A program made the translations under genes and the position numbers. 64,000 nt of DNA from Chinchilla lanigera (Eukaryota; Chordata; Mammalia; Rodentia; Chinchillidae): NCBI RefSeq assembly GCF_000276665.1, contig NW_004955446.1, forward strand, positions 11,711,262-11,775,261, read 5' to 3'. Shown piece by piece: positions 1-13,462 of the stretch (its first letter is position 1; each line of letters begins with the position of its first letter). A model generated the notes under the pieces. The model was given only the letters and a program-made list of their open reading frames with translations, searched no databases and was not told the origin of the DNA.

Positions 1-10
1 TCTTTAATGA

Positions 11-133
<123 letters not shown>

Positions 134-230
134 TAGTATGAATCTTCCTGAGCTTCCTTTGTAACTAATAACATGCCTGGACATAACTAAAAGTTATTTC
201 ACTGCATTTCCATTTTTAAAAGAACATCAA

Positions 231-357
231 GCTGGGTATGGTGGCACATGCCTATAATCCCAGCACTCAGGAGGAAGGAGGGTTGTTGAGAGTTCAAGAC
301 CAGCCTGAACTGCATAATGAGACCCTGTCTCAAAAAGACAAAAATAAAAATAAAAGA
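231..357 (+). mobile_element. B1-like SINE, short form
   Basis: Starts at gctgggtatggtggcac, with the 'cctataatcccagcac' B-box region, and ends in a mixed A-rich tail. The centre reads straight from 'ttcaagaccagcctg' to 'aactgcat', so the internal duplication seen in longer copies of this window is absent. It is non-coding, and the open frame across it is a by-product. Confidence 0.85.
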
Positions 358-764
358 ATATTAAGTGCCAACACTCGCAAGAAAATAGAGGCAATCTTCA
401 AAGTTCCATTAAACTTAATAATGCTTTTTTTAATTATAAAAAAAAAAATAGTCTCTTCGTTCAGGAATTTTTGTGTTTGAAGTACAAAAACAGTAACAGA
501 AGTTTGTTTTGCTATGTATTATTGTCTTTTAGAAGATGCTTTAAATATTCATAACATTGGCCTCTTGATATTGGTTTACCCACTGTGTTGGACACAGAGA
601 AATGTGAAACATCCCTGTATTGAAGTCTATGAATTTCTAAACAGAAAAGGGATGCTGTTCATCAGGATTATTTTATTTATTTATTTGGCATTATTGATTT
701 ATTTTGTAATACTTTATGTCCGAAACATCCCAGAATCTTAAGAATATAAAATGGATTGTACTGG
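358..764. other. No recognised feature
   Basis: AT-rich sequence with an A run at 438-448. Short open frames here show no domain or codon pattern of a real gene. Confidence 0.6.
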
Positions 765-870
765 ACCAGTGATCTTCAAACTTGAATTGCTTAAATACCA
801 CCTGCAATGCCTAAGTAGATTCCTGGGCCCAACATCTAAAGATTCTGAGTTTATATATTCGAAATATCTG
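765..870 (+). mobile_element. MER5-like hAT-Charlie fragment
   Basis: Begins ccagtgatcttcaaacttg, close to the CAGTGGTTCTCAA terminal repeat of MER5-type elements. It continues with the internal landmarks for 'cctgggccc' and 'gattctgagttt'. This is an old, diverged partial copy of a non-autonomous DNA transposon. Confidence 0.55.
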
Positions 871-894
871 TACTCTGAGACGTTTTATTGTTAT

Positions 895-1000
895 TCTCAT
901 TGTACAGATGGGAAAACTAACTTCAGAAAGTGTACGTGACTTCCCCAACATCACTTAGGTGATAAACAGCAGAGCTAGAGCCAAAAACTGCAGGATACGA
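895..1000 (+). mobile_element. MIR fragment
   Basis: Shows the MIR core order: tacagatgggaaaact, then gtgacttcccc, then tcacttaggtgataaacagc and gctagagcc. Diverged, no TSD visible, as expected of an ancient SINE. Confidence 0.6.
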
Positions 1001-1089
1001 GTCAGCTGTCTTATGAAATAGCAGTGTTCTCCAGATTCTAATTTCCTTCCTTCTTTCTCCTACTCCACCCTGCTTATTTCCCCCTCTCC

Positions 1090-1120
1090 CTGTCTCTCTC
1101 TGTCTCTCTCTCACTCTCTT

Positions 1121-1169
<49 letters not shown>
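1090..1169. repeat. Compound microsatellite (CT)n-(CA)n
   Basis: An imperfect TCTCTG/CT tract to about 1138 passes directly into about 14 CA units. Polymorphism by slippage is likely. The minus-strand frame of repeated CV and RE residues is an artefact of it. Confidence 0.95.
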
Positions 1170-1397
1170 GCGGACCCCTCTTAATTGTAGATTAGATAAT
1201 TTAAAGTGGCAGCCAGTTAAGACTGTTGGGAAGGTTCAACAACATATCTATATATGTAAAACACTCAGCTCACTGTTTGCACAGAATAAATATCTAAATG
1301 CCTTTTCTTCCCCAGGCTAGTGTTTAGAGAGGACCACCTAAGAGTCCTAGAACTCTTTAGGCAAAAACAATAAACTATGGGATGTTTGTAGAGCCTC

Positions 1398-1475
1398 CTC
1401 TTTTTGCGGATAAATAAACTAAGAGGTGGAATCGTTTGTTCCAAGTCACAGAGTTAGAAACAGAAACTTAGACCT
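1398..1475 (+). mobile_element. Possible MIR fragment
   Basis: Weak resemblance to the MIR core: 'ggataaataaactaagagg', then 'ccaagtcacagagttagaaac'. Too short and diverged to be sure. Confidence 0.35.
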
Positions 1476-2256
<781 letters not shown>

Positions 2257-2675
2257 CTGTGTGCTGCTAACTGCAGAAATACAGATGTGTCATATATGTT
2301 CAGTTCTCAGAGGGCAAGACTACTCTGGTTTGTAAGAGCAAAGACTAATTTAGAAAGCTGTATCCTATAAGCCATTCACAATTTTATACTTCAAAGTTCC
2401 TTATTCCAAATAAAGATACTTCCTCATAAGCACTTAGAGTACAGTATTTCAGTGTGCATATATTGTAAGTCAATGACTTTATGTGACCTCCACATCCTAA
2501 AGTGTTTAAAATGTCTAAATGTTAAAATATTTAATAATACATAATAATACATGTATTATCTGGAAACAGCTATGTTTGGTTTGCTTTGTGGCATGTTTAC
2601 TGTTTTATCTGTTTGCTGAATGATTTTATTTTTTTTAATGTGTGCTTTGATGAATAAAAAGTTTTTTAAGAGGAT
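2257..2675 (+). promoter_or_regulatory. Possible 3' UTR with two poly(A) signals
   Basis: AATAAA at 2409-2414 and again at 2653-2658, the second followed by a T-rich stretch. Such hexamers are common in AT-rich DNA. They matter only because they lie just downstream of the candidate terminal exon. Confidence 0.2.
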
Positions 2676-3219
2676 ATATCAGACTAGTTCTTCACATGTA
2701 TTGTAATTCTACATTGGATTGACAAAGCTTAATTAAAACTAGAGTAATAAATTCTTATAATCAGTCTGTGTTTTTTAAAAGTGCAATCTTCAGCAAAATA
2801 TGTTCTAACACTGTCCGTTCCTGGCAACAGTTCAAACCACTTGACAAAGTTTATGTCTCTTCTTTGTTATTTGATCATTTCTACACACTGTTATTTTCAG
2901 ATATGATTGGTTATTTCAGTAGTGAGCAGGTCATAAAAGCTGGTGAGGTGTACTTCCTGACCTAACAGAATTAAATAGGCATTTCTCACATGTTCCTCAA
3001 ATTATGTATTTACTAAGTCTTTTTTTCTTCTTTTTCAAAATAATGGTTTCTGCCTACTTGAGACTTTCCCAAATCTAAGACTGAGCGAAGTTTTGAAAGA
3101 CTCCTACTAAGACATTGCCTGCTGTGTGGAGAGACTGGGGCTACAGGCCTGTCTGTATCAAGGTCAAGGCTGAATGTCACTCACTGGACACTCACTCACA
3201 TCAGATGATGTTCACTCAC
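2676..3219. other. No recognised feature
   Basis: AT-rich unassigned sequence. A short open frame at 2768-2965 has no recognisable content. Confidence 0.5.
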
Positions 3220-3426
3220 TGGGCCTAGTGGCAAACACCTGAAAGTCCAGCACTCTGGGAGGAGGAAGCAGGAGGATCACAAGTCTGAGCTCAACCTGGG
3301 AAACTTGGCAACTTAGCAATTTAGTGAGACCCTATCTCAAAATTAAAAAAAAAAAATTAAACTCAGGGATATAGCTGAATACAAAGGTACTGAATTCAAC
3401 CCCCAGGACTGCAAAGAAAAAAAAGG
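3220..3426 (+). mobile_element. Composite B1-ID SINE (B1-dID type)
   Basis: A B1-related left half from gggcctagtggca has the variant centre 'ggcaacttagcaatttag', then an A-rich linker and an ID-like right half with 'gggatatagctgaa' (A box) and 'gaattcaacccccag' (B box). Rodent B1-dID elements have this order. The copy is diverged. Confidence 0.6.
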
Positions 3427-3600
3427 ATAATAATCATTCCAAATAATATGTCTGCATATCATTTTATAAGTATCTTACAATATTTATGACCTTGTATTAG
3501 TATTATGTGTTTAGAAATGTCAGACTCCACCATAAACTAGATAGAAGTTCCTCTGGAGCTGACAAACCAGACACTCAATCATTTTAAAAATAATAAGTTA

Positions 3601-3692
3601 AGATGGTGTCTCCCTGCGTAGTACAAGCTGATCTTGAACTCGGGATCTTTCTGACTCACCCTCTCAAGTACTGGGATGGCACATGTAGACCA
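3601..3692 (-). mobile_element. B1-like SINE fragment
   Basis: Reads in reverse: 'gatggtgtctccctgcgtag', 'tgatcttgaactcggg' and 'caagtactgggatgg' are complements of B1 landmarks. Partial and diverged. Confidence 0.6.
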
Positions 3693-4340
3693 CATGGCTT
3701 CAATAAGTTCAATTTTTTCAGAAAGGAGGGAAGTAGAGTGGTAAAGAGAGTTGGAAAGGGAGGAGATGTAGGAAGTATAGAGGCCATAACTCCATTTTGA
3801 CAATGGTAGTCTTTTAAATCAGAGATTATAAAACAGAAAGTCTGTATGTAGGCCAACCCCTCATGCTGAGCAGTAAGTAAAAGGAGGGCAAATCCTGGTA
3901 CAAACGTAAGAGCTGTCAGGACAGCTTCTGAAGGGTTCTCTTTTTCTTGTGTTTGTGGGCTGTTTTTGTCTTTGAAGAATCATTCTTTGTAGATATCAGA
4001 GTGTTAAGCTGTCCAGTGTGTCACCAGGCTATCTCTGAATCTATGTCTATCCACTAGTAGATGCCTTGCCCTAAACCTCCCAGATTCATTGGGATAGATT
4101 AGCCTCTATGGGGGGGTTAACTCCAAAATCTCATCGGCTAACATTGCAGCTACAATACATACCCCACACCAGCTGCCACAGTTGGCTAAAGTAGATTCCA
4201 TCTTGACGCATGCTTCCTTGATGATCAAAGCAGTGGAAACGAGACATGAGTCTCATGCTTTTTTCTCAGATTTAATTTGCCAAATCAAATCATGTGGACA
4301 TGGCTAACTTAGGGGAAATTAGAATATTTATGAGTTATCA
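3693..4340. other. No recognised feature
   Basis: No repeat or gene landmarks recognised. Small purine-rich patch at 3721-3775. Confidence 0.5.
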
Positions 4341-4354
4341 AAGATTACCAAACT

Positions 4355-4445
4355 GGGCCAGGGATACAGCTCAGCAGTATAGCACCTACCTAGCAAGCAC
4401 AAGGTCCTGAGTTTGATTCCTGGCACCAAAAAAAAAACTAAATCT
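4355..4445 (+). mobile_element. ID-like SINE with TSD
   Basis: Starts gggccagggatacagctcag (A box), has gtttgattcctgg (B box) and an A tail. It is flanked by the identical 14-bp repeat aagattaccaaact at 4341-4354 and 4446-4459, which proves retrotransposition. Confidence 0.93.
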
Positions 4446-4459
4446 AAGATTACCAAACT

Positions 4460-4804
4460 AACAAAACTCAACTCCTGAGTGATCACTTAAGGGCACTGAT
4501 AGGCCCCTCCACTAAGTGAATAACTAGGAAGTCAGAGCAATTTTTAAAAGAAGTCTACAGCTTTAGAAAATGTTATCATCCTGTAAAACATACCTGCACT
4601 TATTTATACACACAGACACAGGAAGAACCTGCCAATCTTGGGCTTTGACATCAAATTTTGTTGTTTTTGTTGTCTATGAAGAAGTAACATGCTACTCAAT
4701 ATCACTTCTTTAAATACAACAGTTGTCCTTACTTGTGAGGTAAGGTTGTTTATTGAGCAAATTCATCTTGGACAATATTTTGCTGGCCAAATCAGATATT
4801 AAGC
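4460..4804. other. No recognised feature
   Basis: Unassigned AT-rich sequence. Confidence 0.5.
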
Positions 4805-5165
4805 ACTATAGGTTGGATTTGAAATGGCCCTAGAGGCCCACATGTTAAAGTATTTATCCAAAACTTGGTGCTTTGGGTAAATGGTGAAACTTTGAAGAGG
4901 TGGGGCCTCATGAAGGTCTTCCAGTCACTGGGTGTGCTCTTCAAGAGGGTAGTGGACCCTGACCCTTCCTCTCCGTCTTTTTACCATCCTGGTCATGACA
5001 TGAGTGTCTCTATTCATTTTGCACTCCTTCCCATGATGCACTGCCTCACCACAGGACCAAAAGCAATGGGGCCAACCTGCCATGGACTGAAACCTCCAAA
5101 ACTGCAAGTTGAAATGAACCTCTTTATAAATTACCTCAGTATTGTGTTACACCAGTTAATGCCTA
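4805..5165 (+). mobile_element. MaLR-like LTR (solo)
   Basis: Shows the MaLR-type LTR order: 'ggcccacatgttaaagta', 'gaggtggggcctcatg', 'accacaggaccaaaagcaat', 'ccatggactgaaacctcc', a poly(A)-signal-like region and 'cctcagtattgtgttac'. No internal region is attached, so it is a solo LTR. The open frames across it are incidental. Confidence 0.65.
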
Positions 5166-5344
5166 ACTTTCAAAAATATCAAAGTCTTTTCTTGTAAAAT
5201 GGCTTTCTTTTCTTGTTTGATCACACATCTTCCTTCATTGCTAAGAATATATCAATTTGTTTACACATATAAAAGTCATAACTTTGTGTTCATTATTTTA
5301 CTTGAATTATTATGTCAATTTATAAGATAAACTTTTTCACCCTC

Positions 5345-5468
5345 CCTCATTTATAGACAAGTAATTCAAACAGAAAGAGAGATAATTTGACCAAAATCAT
5401 ACAGCAGGGCAGTGCTTAGAAGTAAGGTTGCTATAATCCCATAATCTATATACAGAATGCCCAAACCA
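5345..5468 (+). mobile_element. MIR fragment
   Basis: Diverged MIR core: 'ctcatttatagacaag', 'aatttgaccaaaatcataca' and 'gcagggcagtgcttagaag' in the expected order. Confidence 0.45.
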
Positions 5469-8015
5469 TCAATTTTCTATTCCAGAAAATTCATTTGCCT
5501 TTCATAGTGAGGTATACCTTCAGCAATGCCACTTTTCTAATTATATTTAGTCAGCTTGTCCATCTATGCAGGAAAAATGCAGCTGCTACTACAAATTGTG
5601 GAAAGTGCCCACCAGCCCAGTACTTTAGCAAAACTATTTAGTTTTTGAAAGTTAAAATTATGTATTTTTCCCCATTTTCCTTAGTTCCCTTTAGCTATCA
5701 GCTGGATTAACATAGATGTTCTTTCTTACAGTAAACACAACTCCAATACTGTATTTTTCCTGATACTAAGACAGTACAAAAAATTTCTGTGACTCCATCT
5801 TATTATACCTTCCAGCTGTACCAGAGGATATAGCTTGATACTGTGTATGATTTTAGAAAACTCCACCAAATGACTGATTAGAAATATAGTGTCTTCCAGA
5901 AAGATAAGCATAACCATTAATTTCGCTTTTGCTTCTACCCTTTGAAATCTACCAATGCATGTTTCTAAGCAAAGGCTTCCTAGCACTTAAAAGACAACCT
6001 TTTAAAAACAACTCTTTGAAATCCACCATCAGTTTAGGCTGGGTAACTAAGAAAAAACATATTTGATCTTAGCATAAAATATAGTATCCAAGTCAAAAAA
6101 CTAAACAAATAAAGTAACATGATAACATTCTCCCAGATAGGAGAGAGACCCTCTTATCATTCCAGAGGAAATGATATTTCAATATGAAGACTTTCTATCA
6201 GAACTTCATAGTTCCTAGACTTTAACATAAAAATGTTAATACTGGTAAATGAAGACTATCAAAGCTATAGCTTTTCAAAGTAAATGACTTCCATTATGAC
6301 CATTGTCCTCACCTAATCCTGTTTTTCTGAATTGAATGAGTTCCCCAGAAATCCAGTCTAGGCAGTCAGCAAGTAAAGTGTATGAAAAGATGAAGAGTTT
6401 CCAATCAGGATGTTACACTAGCACAACCGTCACTGGAAGAATAAAGGTAGTGTTCACAATGATATATGAAAAACAGGAAATAATTTGTTGATCATTAAAT
6501 CTCTAGCAAAAATGCTATCAGCAGTGAGTGGTAAATCACCTTGCACGTTGCCAGTGGTCTACAGAGTAGAAACAATGGAAGCAAAAAAGGGACATCCTGT
6601 TCCCTTAGGAAGACAAAGTAAACTTTACGTGCGCATAGAAAGAGGAAGCTGAATTTTTGGAGCCTGAGGTCTGCCATGAGATGGGAAGCTGAGGTGAAGG
6701 ACAAGATAGACTATAATTGGTCCTACATGGGCAGCAAATCCAAAAACAACTGAACTCAGATACAAACCATGAATAACGCATCTGATCTACTACTAAAAAT
6801 GAACCTGGGCCAGAGATGTAATAATAAATGATATCAAATAATGAAGTAAGCAGACTATTTCCTTTGCTTCTTCTCATGGGACATAAAAGTACTCCAGAAA
6901 GACTTTTATGAAAGGTAATTACACTTACTGAATGCTTAGATACTGATAGTAAAAAGGTTGTTAGGAAGCAAAACCACATCTCAGAGCACAGACATCTGTA
7001 ATGAGTGGGCTAAGGCTGGGCCTTAGGGACCTACGTCCTTTGATCAGCACTTCAGACCCTGGGTACAGATCGGGATACGGCCACTGCATCTTCTCCACAT
7101 CACCCTTGCTCAAGAGGTAGCATTCATTATGATATTAAAATATCATATCTATCATCCCAATTTCGGGCTACAAGTATTATCCTTCTCCATTGGGTTAAAA
7201 AAAGAAGTTCAAGACCCTAAATGTAGCCTTTAGATCCATTACTGCTGGGCTAGTTTTCAAAAGTACTTGAAAACACTTTCTCAAGCTGCTAAACTAGGTA
7301 AGAGGAAAAGAGATTCTGAAAGCACATAAGAGAAAAACAATAAGCAGGAGACAAATCCAGCCAGAATTATGCTTTACAGTTAAAAGGAAGCCACTACAGA
7401 GTTTTCTCAGAGACATATAATAAGTGAATCAAGAAAAGCAAACTACCAGAGGAATACTTCCCTGTGTCTTAAGTGGTTCACTCTATAGCCTAGAGTCTAG
7501 GGTATCTTGGAGTTTTCTGAGCAAGTGATTTTGGAAATAAATGAAAAGAAATATAAAAAGTGAAACAAGTTGAAAAGACCTCAGGCATCGCCTCTCCCTA
7601 GAATCTTTGTCCATTCTGTCTCCATATTAGGACATGCAGGGAGTGTGTTTCTGTAAAAACACCTGGCCTTTCCTGCAGTCCACCAGCTTGAACAAAGAAT
7701 CAAACTTCCATGAAGCCCCTTGTATTAATCTAACAAAGGCTTTTGAAAGGAATAAGATCTTATTGTGTGGGGTGTACTGTTAAATCCAATATTTAGAAAT
7801 TTTATGAACTTGTTTAATCATTGGTTTCTTGAAAATAGTCACGGTGGGAATATTTGTACCATGGAAATCAACAAATACTATAAATCAGGCCTTTCCCCCA
7901 ACCCTGTTTCTTCTCTGTTTGTTTAGATCCAGCATATTAGTGGTTATAACTTTTTAAAATCTTTCCTAATTATAAGCATTTTAAGTTAAATAATATTTTT
8001 AAGAGTTACTCTTTT
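5469..8015. other. No recognised feature (2.5 kb)
   Basis: Unassigned, mildly AT-rich DNA. The longest frame (minus, 6605-6979, 124 codons) has no recognisable domain and overlaps another frame on the same strand. I see no SINE landmarks, which makes this one of the least repeat-dense stretches. Confidence 0.45.
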
Positions 8016-8138
8016 AGCCAGGTATGGTAGCACACCTCTGTAATCCCAGCACTCAGGAACCTGAGGCAGGAGGATCACTGTGAGTTCAAGACAAGCCTGA
8101 ACTATATAGTGAGACCCTGTCTGAAACAAAAACAAAAG
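8016..8138 (+). mobile_element. B1-like SINE, short form
   Basis: 'agccaggtatggtagcacac' through 'aatcccagcactcagg' to 'gagaccctgtctgaaac'. It lacks the central duplication. Minus-strand open frame over it is an artefact. Confidence 0.85.
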
Positions 8139-8656
8139 CCATAACCCTTTGATAACACTGTTGCTAGAGAATCTATTCTTAAAGGCCATCACAACAGGCT
8201 TAGGTTGTTGTATCATATTAAATTTTAACCTTTTATGGTATATAATTTAATCCAAGGGTTAATGAAACCCATATAATATATGCATGTATTACTCAGTGCT
8301 GCACCCAAAGTGGGATTTCCCGAGAGCTCGTCATGAGCCAAACACACCTTAACGAGTATTCCTAGATGATTGCTCTTTCTCCTGGTTACCTGCAGATCTT
8401 ATTAACAGCAACAGATCAGTTTAATCAGTTTTTCTGTTCAAGATAGGAAATCTGATCTTAATGCAGGCTTCAGTGGCTTCATGTCTGTTCTTGTTACCAG
8501 TTGCACATCCTATTAACACTCAGGAAGTGAAAACCTGCCCTTCCCCCAAGCTCCCCTTGCTGCTAAGAAATAAACACAGAAGCCAATAGAGCTCAACTCA
8601 AGCAGGAAATGAGTATGACACCGTCTTTCCTGTAGCCAGCTCTTCCAAAATTTAAG
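8139..8656. other. No recognised feature
   Basis: Unassigned sequence. ATATAATATA patch near 8272. Confidence 0.5.
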
Positions 8657-9012
8657 GTTTGAGTATACCCTTAAGGGCTCACATGTTGAAATTTCATCCC
8701 CATTGTGAGATAGTAAGAGGGTGGAAACTTAATCATACTATGGTAGGGCCTCTTGGAGGTGATTAAAATTCAAATCATTAGGGTGGAGACTTCAGATTGA
8801 ATACAGGTGGTTTCTCAAGAGGAGGAAGATAGACCAGAGGGAAAGGAGACCAAAGTGCACACACATGCATGCTCCGTGTCCCTTGACATGTGTTGCCTCA
8901 TGCGGCCCCAGGACTGTACCTGTGAGGCTATCGCCAGATTGGATTTGTAGAAACATGAGCCAAAACCAACCACTTTTTGGTAAAACTAACTGACAACAGA
9001 AGAAGGACTAAG
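8657..9012 (+). mobile_element. MaLR-like LTR
   Basis: Landmarks in order: 'ctcacatgttgaaatttcat', 'gtagggcctcttggagg', 'cattagggtggagac', 'agccaaaaccaacc' and a terminal 'aactgacaacagaagaagg'. Diverged, no internal region. Confidence 0.55.
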
Positions 9013-9051
9013 AGGGATAAACAAGAATCCTGCAACCAAACCAAATATAGA

Positions 9052-9082
<31 letters not shown>

Positions 9083-9093
9083 ACATGTGTGTG
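9052..9093. repeat. (TG)n microsatellite
   Basis: About 14 TG units, then GCGCACATGTGTGTG. Alternating purine-pyrimidine. Confidence 0.95.
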
Positions 9094-10748
9094 CTCACAG
9101 AGATGGAGGAACGTGGGTCTGAATTAATGAGTTAGTTGCATAGCCATCACTATTTATTAGTAAAAAGAAAAGTTAGTTCAAATTGAGTGGCCCAAAAACT
9201 CAGACATCACTAAATAGGCAGGATGGCTTCATAAGGGTTTGATCCGAATGTGACCATTATTTCCTTTTCTCCCACCTATTCTTTGTGCTTAGCTTGTTCT
9301 GGACCCCCCTAAAATGGCTGTAATGCATTTATACACTCATTCATTTAAAACAAAAAACATATTGACTGTTTGCTCTGTGGTAGTTTCTGCAAGAAAAAGA
9401 ATACATAAATTAGAAAGGACATAACAAATTTATGAAGTTAACTGATATGGCTTTTCCTAAATGTATTAGAGAAAAAACTTATTCCATTGTATATTCCCTG
9501 TTTAAGCTCTTCAACTTTTTATGATTTGATGCCAATAAACTACCTTTAAGAGTAAAAATATTAAGTATCAAAATGATTTCTCTGCTTTCCTTCTTCCACT
9601 TGAAGTTGTAGAGTACCAGAATCTCAATCTCAGAGCCTTAAAAAAATAAAACAAGTCTAGACAGGTATAAACATGAATAAAAATAAAAATGACAACTTAA
9701 AATGTTAACATTGTACCTTTTCAAGATCCTCAAGATCAGACCAAAGAGTATTTTTGTAGCTGGTACATGGCCAGAGTGTGAGAAAATCTGCATTGGTTTT
9801 TGCAACAGTCCCTTGTTGGGAAAAAAGCAATCTTAGAATGCTGACAAAGCTGCTCCAGTTTCATAAGTGTTTACATCAATATTTCTTTTCTCCTCTAAAT
9901 GATACTTCATGTGGAACTGACCTTTCCTGCATCAGTTAGTCTGTAGGAAAGGATTCGTTCCTCTGACTGCAGGAGCAAGAGCATCAGGACCTAGCAAATT
10001 TCCTTGATGGTAATTACACCAGCAGAAAGTAGAGAGGCCTAGAAGGTGCTCCTGAGCCTCAGTGTTTTGATGGATTACCCATTACTTGCTCTTCAAACCT
10101 TTTAACACAACTGCCTTCCAAATGCAAAACAAACTGATTCTTATTGTTCTCATTTTTCTTAACCACTTATCCATCATGCAGCTGTGCTCATGAAGTCTAG
10201 AAGGGGACAAAGGAAGGACAGAGGCCCGGAAGACTCATCAACTCTCAACATAGTCCCCTTGTGATGGAAAACTGACAGATCCACTCTGTGCAGACACAAA
10301 GACCAGGACACAAGATGAGAACAGCACTTCCTACTGTGATGTGGTTGTATGTGAGGTTAATTCGTAGTCAAGAGCACAGAACAGCACATAAGGAAGCTTC
10401 TCTGATATGTTTTATCTTCTGCATTTGAGAGTTAACTTCACAGACCATGTTACAATCAGAACCGATTTAACAAAAGTAATACCTTGCTATGATTTTGTTG
10501 TTGTTGTCATTTCAAAATCTTACCCACAGAAGCATATGAGTAATTGCCTTTTTGAATTAAAATTAATCTGAATAATATATCTTCTTGACAACTTTTGAAA
10601 AGAAAAATGAATGAGGTGGAAGAAAAGCCATTTAGACCCTGAAGACATTCATTTTTCTAAACTATGTTGCCCTACCAACATTGTCAGCATGCTTTTGATG
10701 CAAAGGAAAATAGTTCTTAATTAAAAATATCATAAAAATTAGGGTGGT
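9094..10748. other. No recognised feature (1.65 kb)
   Basis: Unassigned, AT-rich, with no long open frame and no clear repeat landmarks. Confidence 0.45.
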
Positions 10749-10835
10749 GGGGCTGGGGTTATAGCCCAGGGACAGAGCATTTGCCTAGCATGTACAAGAC
10801 CCTGGAGTCAATTCCCAGCACCATGAGCAAAAGGA
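10749..10835 (+). mobile_element. ID-like SINE
   Basis: 'ggggctggggttatagccca' (A box region), 'tgcctagcatgtacaag' and 'gtcaattcccagcacc' (B box). No clear TSD, so it is an older copy. Confidence 0.8.
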
Positions 10836-11249
10836 AAGAGAACAGAAAACCTCAGAAGAAACATTAGTCTTTAATAAATCTGTTTCCTTGTTCTCATTTA
10901 CCAGTTGCTATCTGTTGCTAACTCTCCTTTCTCTAGTTAAAAATCAATTAAGCAAAGCATGAACTATGTGCACCTGCAAATAAAACCACATGCCTACTCT
11001 CACAAGCTCCCCATCTGAAGATGTCAACTAAAATTCTTCAGAGTTCATTTATACAAACAAGACAATTACAAAAAATGTTAATATTTTGTCCCACACAATC
11101 TCCGAGATTTCATAAATCCGAGGATTGGAACTGCTACTAACAGCCCTGACTCCCCTGAGTTGTATTTCCTGTGACAATGATAAAATGTAAGGGGAGAAAT
11201 AGGAGACCAGAAGGAAACGCTCCACTTAATTTAGAGATGCTTTAAATGT
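10836..11249. other. No recognised feature
   Basis: Unassigned AT-rich sequence. Confidence 0.5.
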
Positions 11250-11500
11250 GCAAAGAGAGGTTTCACTAAGAGGGACTCTTCAGAAGGCATTTGATGGAGG
11301 AGAAGGAACTGGAGGCCGCAGGGTGGGACTTAACCAAAGGGACTTTCACAGCCACAGGGTGTGTGATGGGGGAGACAAAAGTACAAATCAGGAACAGAAA
11401 CAGACATCCGAACCTGCAGCACAGAAAAGAACAGGAAAGAGAAAGAGAAATAGATGCAGATCCGTGGAGTGTCTTGAATTTTAGACAATAATGTGTTTAG
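11250..11500 (-). mobile_element. Possible L2 fragment
   Basis: Weak antisense-L2 resemblance: 'tttcactaagagggac', 'gcatttgatggaggag', then later 'gagtgtcttgaatttta'. Overlapping plus-strand frames of 66 and 78 codons are not credible genes. Confidence 0.35.
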
Positions 11501-12291
11501 CTGAAGTCATAGGAAAGGAGGAACAATAGCTGCTGTTCCATAGAAGTTTCTAAGAGGCCTTTGGCTTGGGCAGAACTCCTGAAGTCAGCCCAAGAGATCA
11601 AATGAAATTTCACGCTAACCTTCTGCACTACCAAAATCAAAAGCGAGTTGTTTATTTGACCTTCTAAGAAATCAGAAGAGAGAGGAGTATTAGCCAAATC
11701 CAGAAACCAGCCAGTTTGAGCCAACAGGATAAGGCTGCTTTAACCTGCGCAAGGAAAGGAACCGATCTGCCTTTTGTTTTCCAGTTCAGGTTTCCTCATC
11801 CTTTTTCTGTCTATAAAGCCAAGCACATCTGCGTGGCTCACTGGAACACTCACTCTATGTTGTGGTGATTAAAACTGCAGAACTAAGTTGTACAAATCCA
11901 GGAATCATAAATAGAAGTCAATTAAGATCCTCCAACAAATTTTGTATAAATTTTATTTTTTGATACAGCAGATATTCTTTTGTGTTAGACATGGTTGAAG
12001 CACTTCCCATTCATTACAAATAGTTAATATTTTTCAGATCTGGGAGCTAGTACAATAGTTATTATCACCCTGGTCTCCTGATTATTATAATGACTAAGAT
12101 CAACAATGATTCTATTAACAGAGGATTTTTATCAGTTTGCATTAAAAGCGAAATGTTAGGAATAAGATTTAAGACTTGTACATTTAGAAGTGTAAAGAAC
12201 AATCACAGCCAAACAGAGTGGTTATTGGGTTTGACTACAGAACTTGGTGACAAGCATCCTGAACTAATGAAGAAGTGTACATTCTTTAAGG
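11501..12291. other. No recognised feature
   Basis: Unassigned sequence. An uninterrupted run of mixed AT-rich DNA around 11940-12010. Confidence 0.5.
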
Positions 12292-12299
12292 TAGAAGAG

Positions 12300-12420
12300 G
12301 GTTTTTTCTTTGAGACAGAGTCTCACTTTGTAGTTCAGGCTGGCCTCGAACTCACAGCAGTCCTCCTGCCTCAACCTCTTGAGTGCTGGGATTAAAGGCA
12401 CGTGCCACCACACCTGGCCT
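12300..12420 (-). mobile_element. B1-like SINE, short form, with TSD
   Basis: Antisense: poly-pyrimidine start, 'gagacagagtctcacttt', 'ggctggcctcgaactcac', 'gtgctgggattaaagg'. The 8-bp repeat tagaagag flanks it at 12292-12299 and 12421-12428. Confidence 0.88.
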
Positions 12421-12428
12421 TAGAAGAG

Positions 12429-13462
12429 ACTTTTAGTCCAGAGTTGGCACAGGATAGTTTCTTGGTACAATCAGCCTGAAACTATGCGGGGCAACCCTGA
12501 GACTGAGCATCTTCGTGTTCAGGCCTTCTCCTTCAGTCTCCCAGTTGCAAAGCGGTCAGTGAGAGGCTGGACTGGGAAACACTAGCTATGCTCAAGAGAT
12601 TTCTCAAGGTCAAGTTGCACATGGTCCTCATTAGTTGGTTTTTGCCTAAATATTCAAAACACTAACACAGCTTCAATAATAATTCCCTCTTTATTTTAAT
12701 TTTTGACCACCCACTCCCTCTTGCTATTGGGAGCCATGACCATTGGGTGCGTTGAGACCAGTAAGGGTCTTTGGTACTCCATCAATCGTAGAATGCTTGC
12801 CAGCTCCATAGGTAGGTGTCCCTCTCTTCCCATCTCCCACTAATCATAATCAATATGGTTATTGGTTTATCAATTTATCAATGGCAAAAGAAAAGCAATT
12901 TCATGATATTAAATAGAGAATTCAGAAGGAAAAAAAAGGAGATGAAAGGAGTGTGGCTATTGCCAACTTTTGCGCTCTCCTGCATCCTTCGTTCTTTGAA
13001 AGATCATCCTGGATTCACCTTTGCAATGGGAATGAGGAGACAGTCCCAGGAATGCCGTCACACATCTATGAAAAGACTGACATCTTAAAAGCCTTCATGC
13101 CTCATCTCAACAGTTTAAGACCAGAATGTTCTCTGGTGGTGAACAGAGACAATCCTGTCTTTAAAAAGGGCAATCTTCAACTCTGTGTTGCGCTTCCCAA
13201 GCTTGACAATTGGTCAAGTACTGCAGTAATTTAGGCAGACAGGCCCCAGGCTAATTAAAATAAAAAGAAGCAATGGTCCTGTGTGCCCCACAGCAGCAAT
13301 GAGTCAACTAGTGTTTCCAGGATTAGTACTTCCTTGAGTCTGCTTTAAGGGAGTCAACTCTATGCCCTCAAGAGAAAAGAATAATTTATTTCAGTATGTT
13401 CAGTGAGTAGCTACCAAAGCCATAAAAATCATAGAACTTCATAACGGTAAAGAGATGCTACA
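12429..13462. other. No recognised feature (1 kb)
   Basis: No repeat landmark recognised. Two overlapping plus-strand frames of 90 and 93 codons (12816-13234) look random. Confidence 0.45.

Noticed and set aside
923..1168. Minus-strand frame rich in Cys-Val and Arg-Glu repeats
   Set aside because: Translation of a CA/CT microsatellite.
6605..6979. 124-codon minus-strand open frame
   Set aside because: Overlaps a second open phase on the same strand; no similarity recognised.
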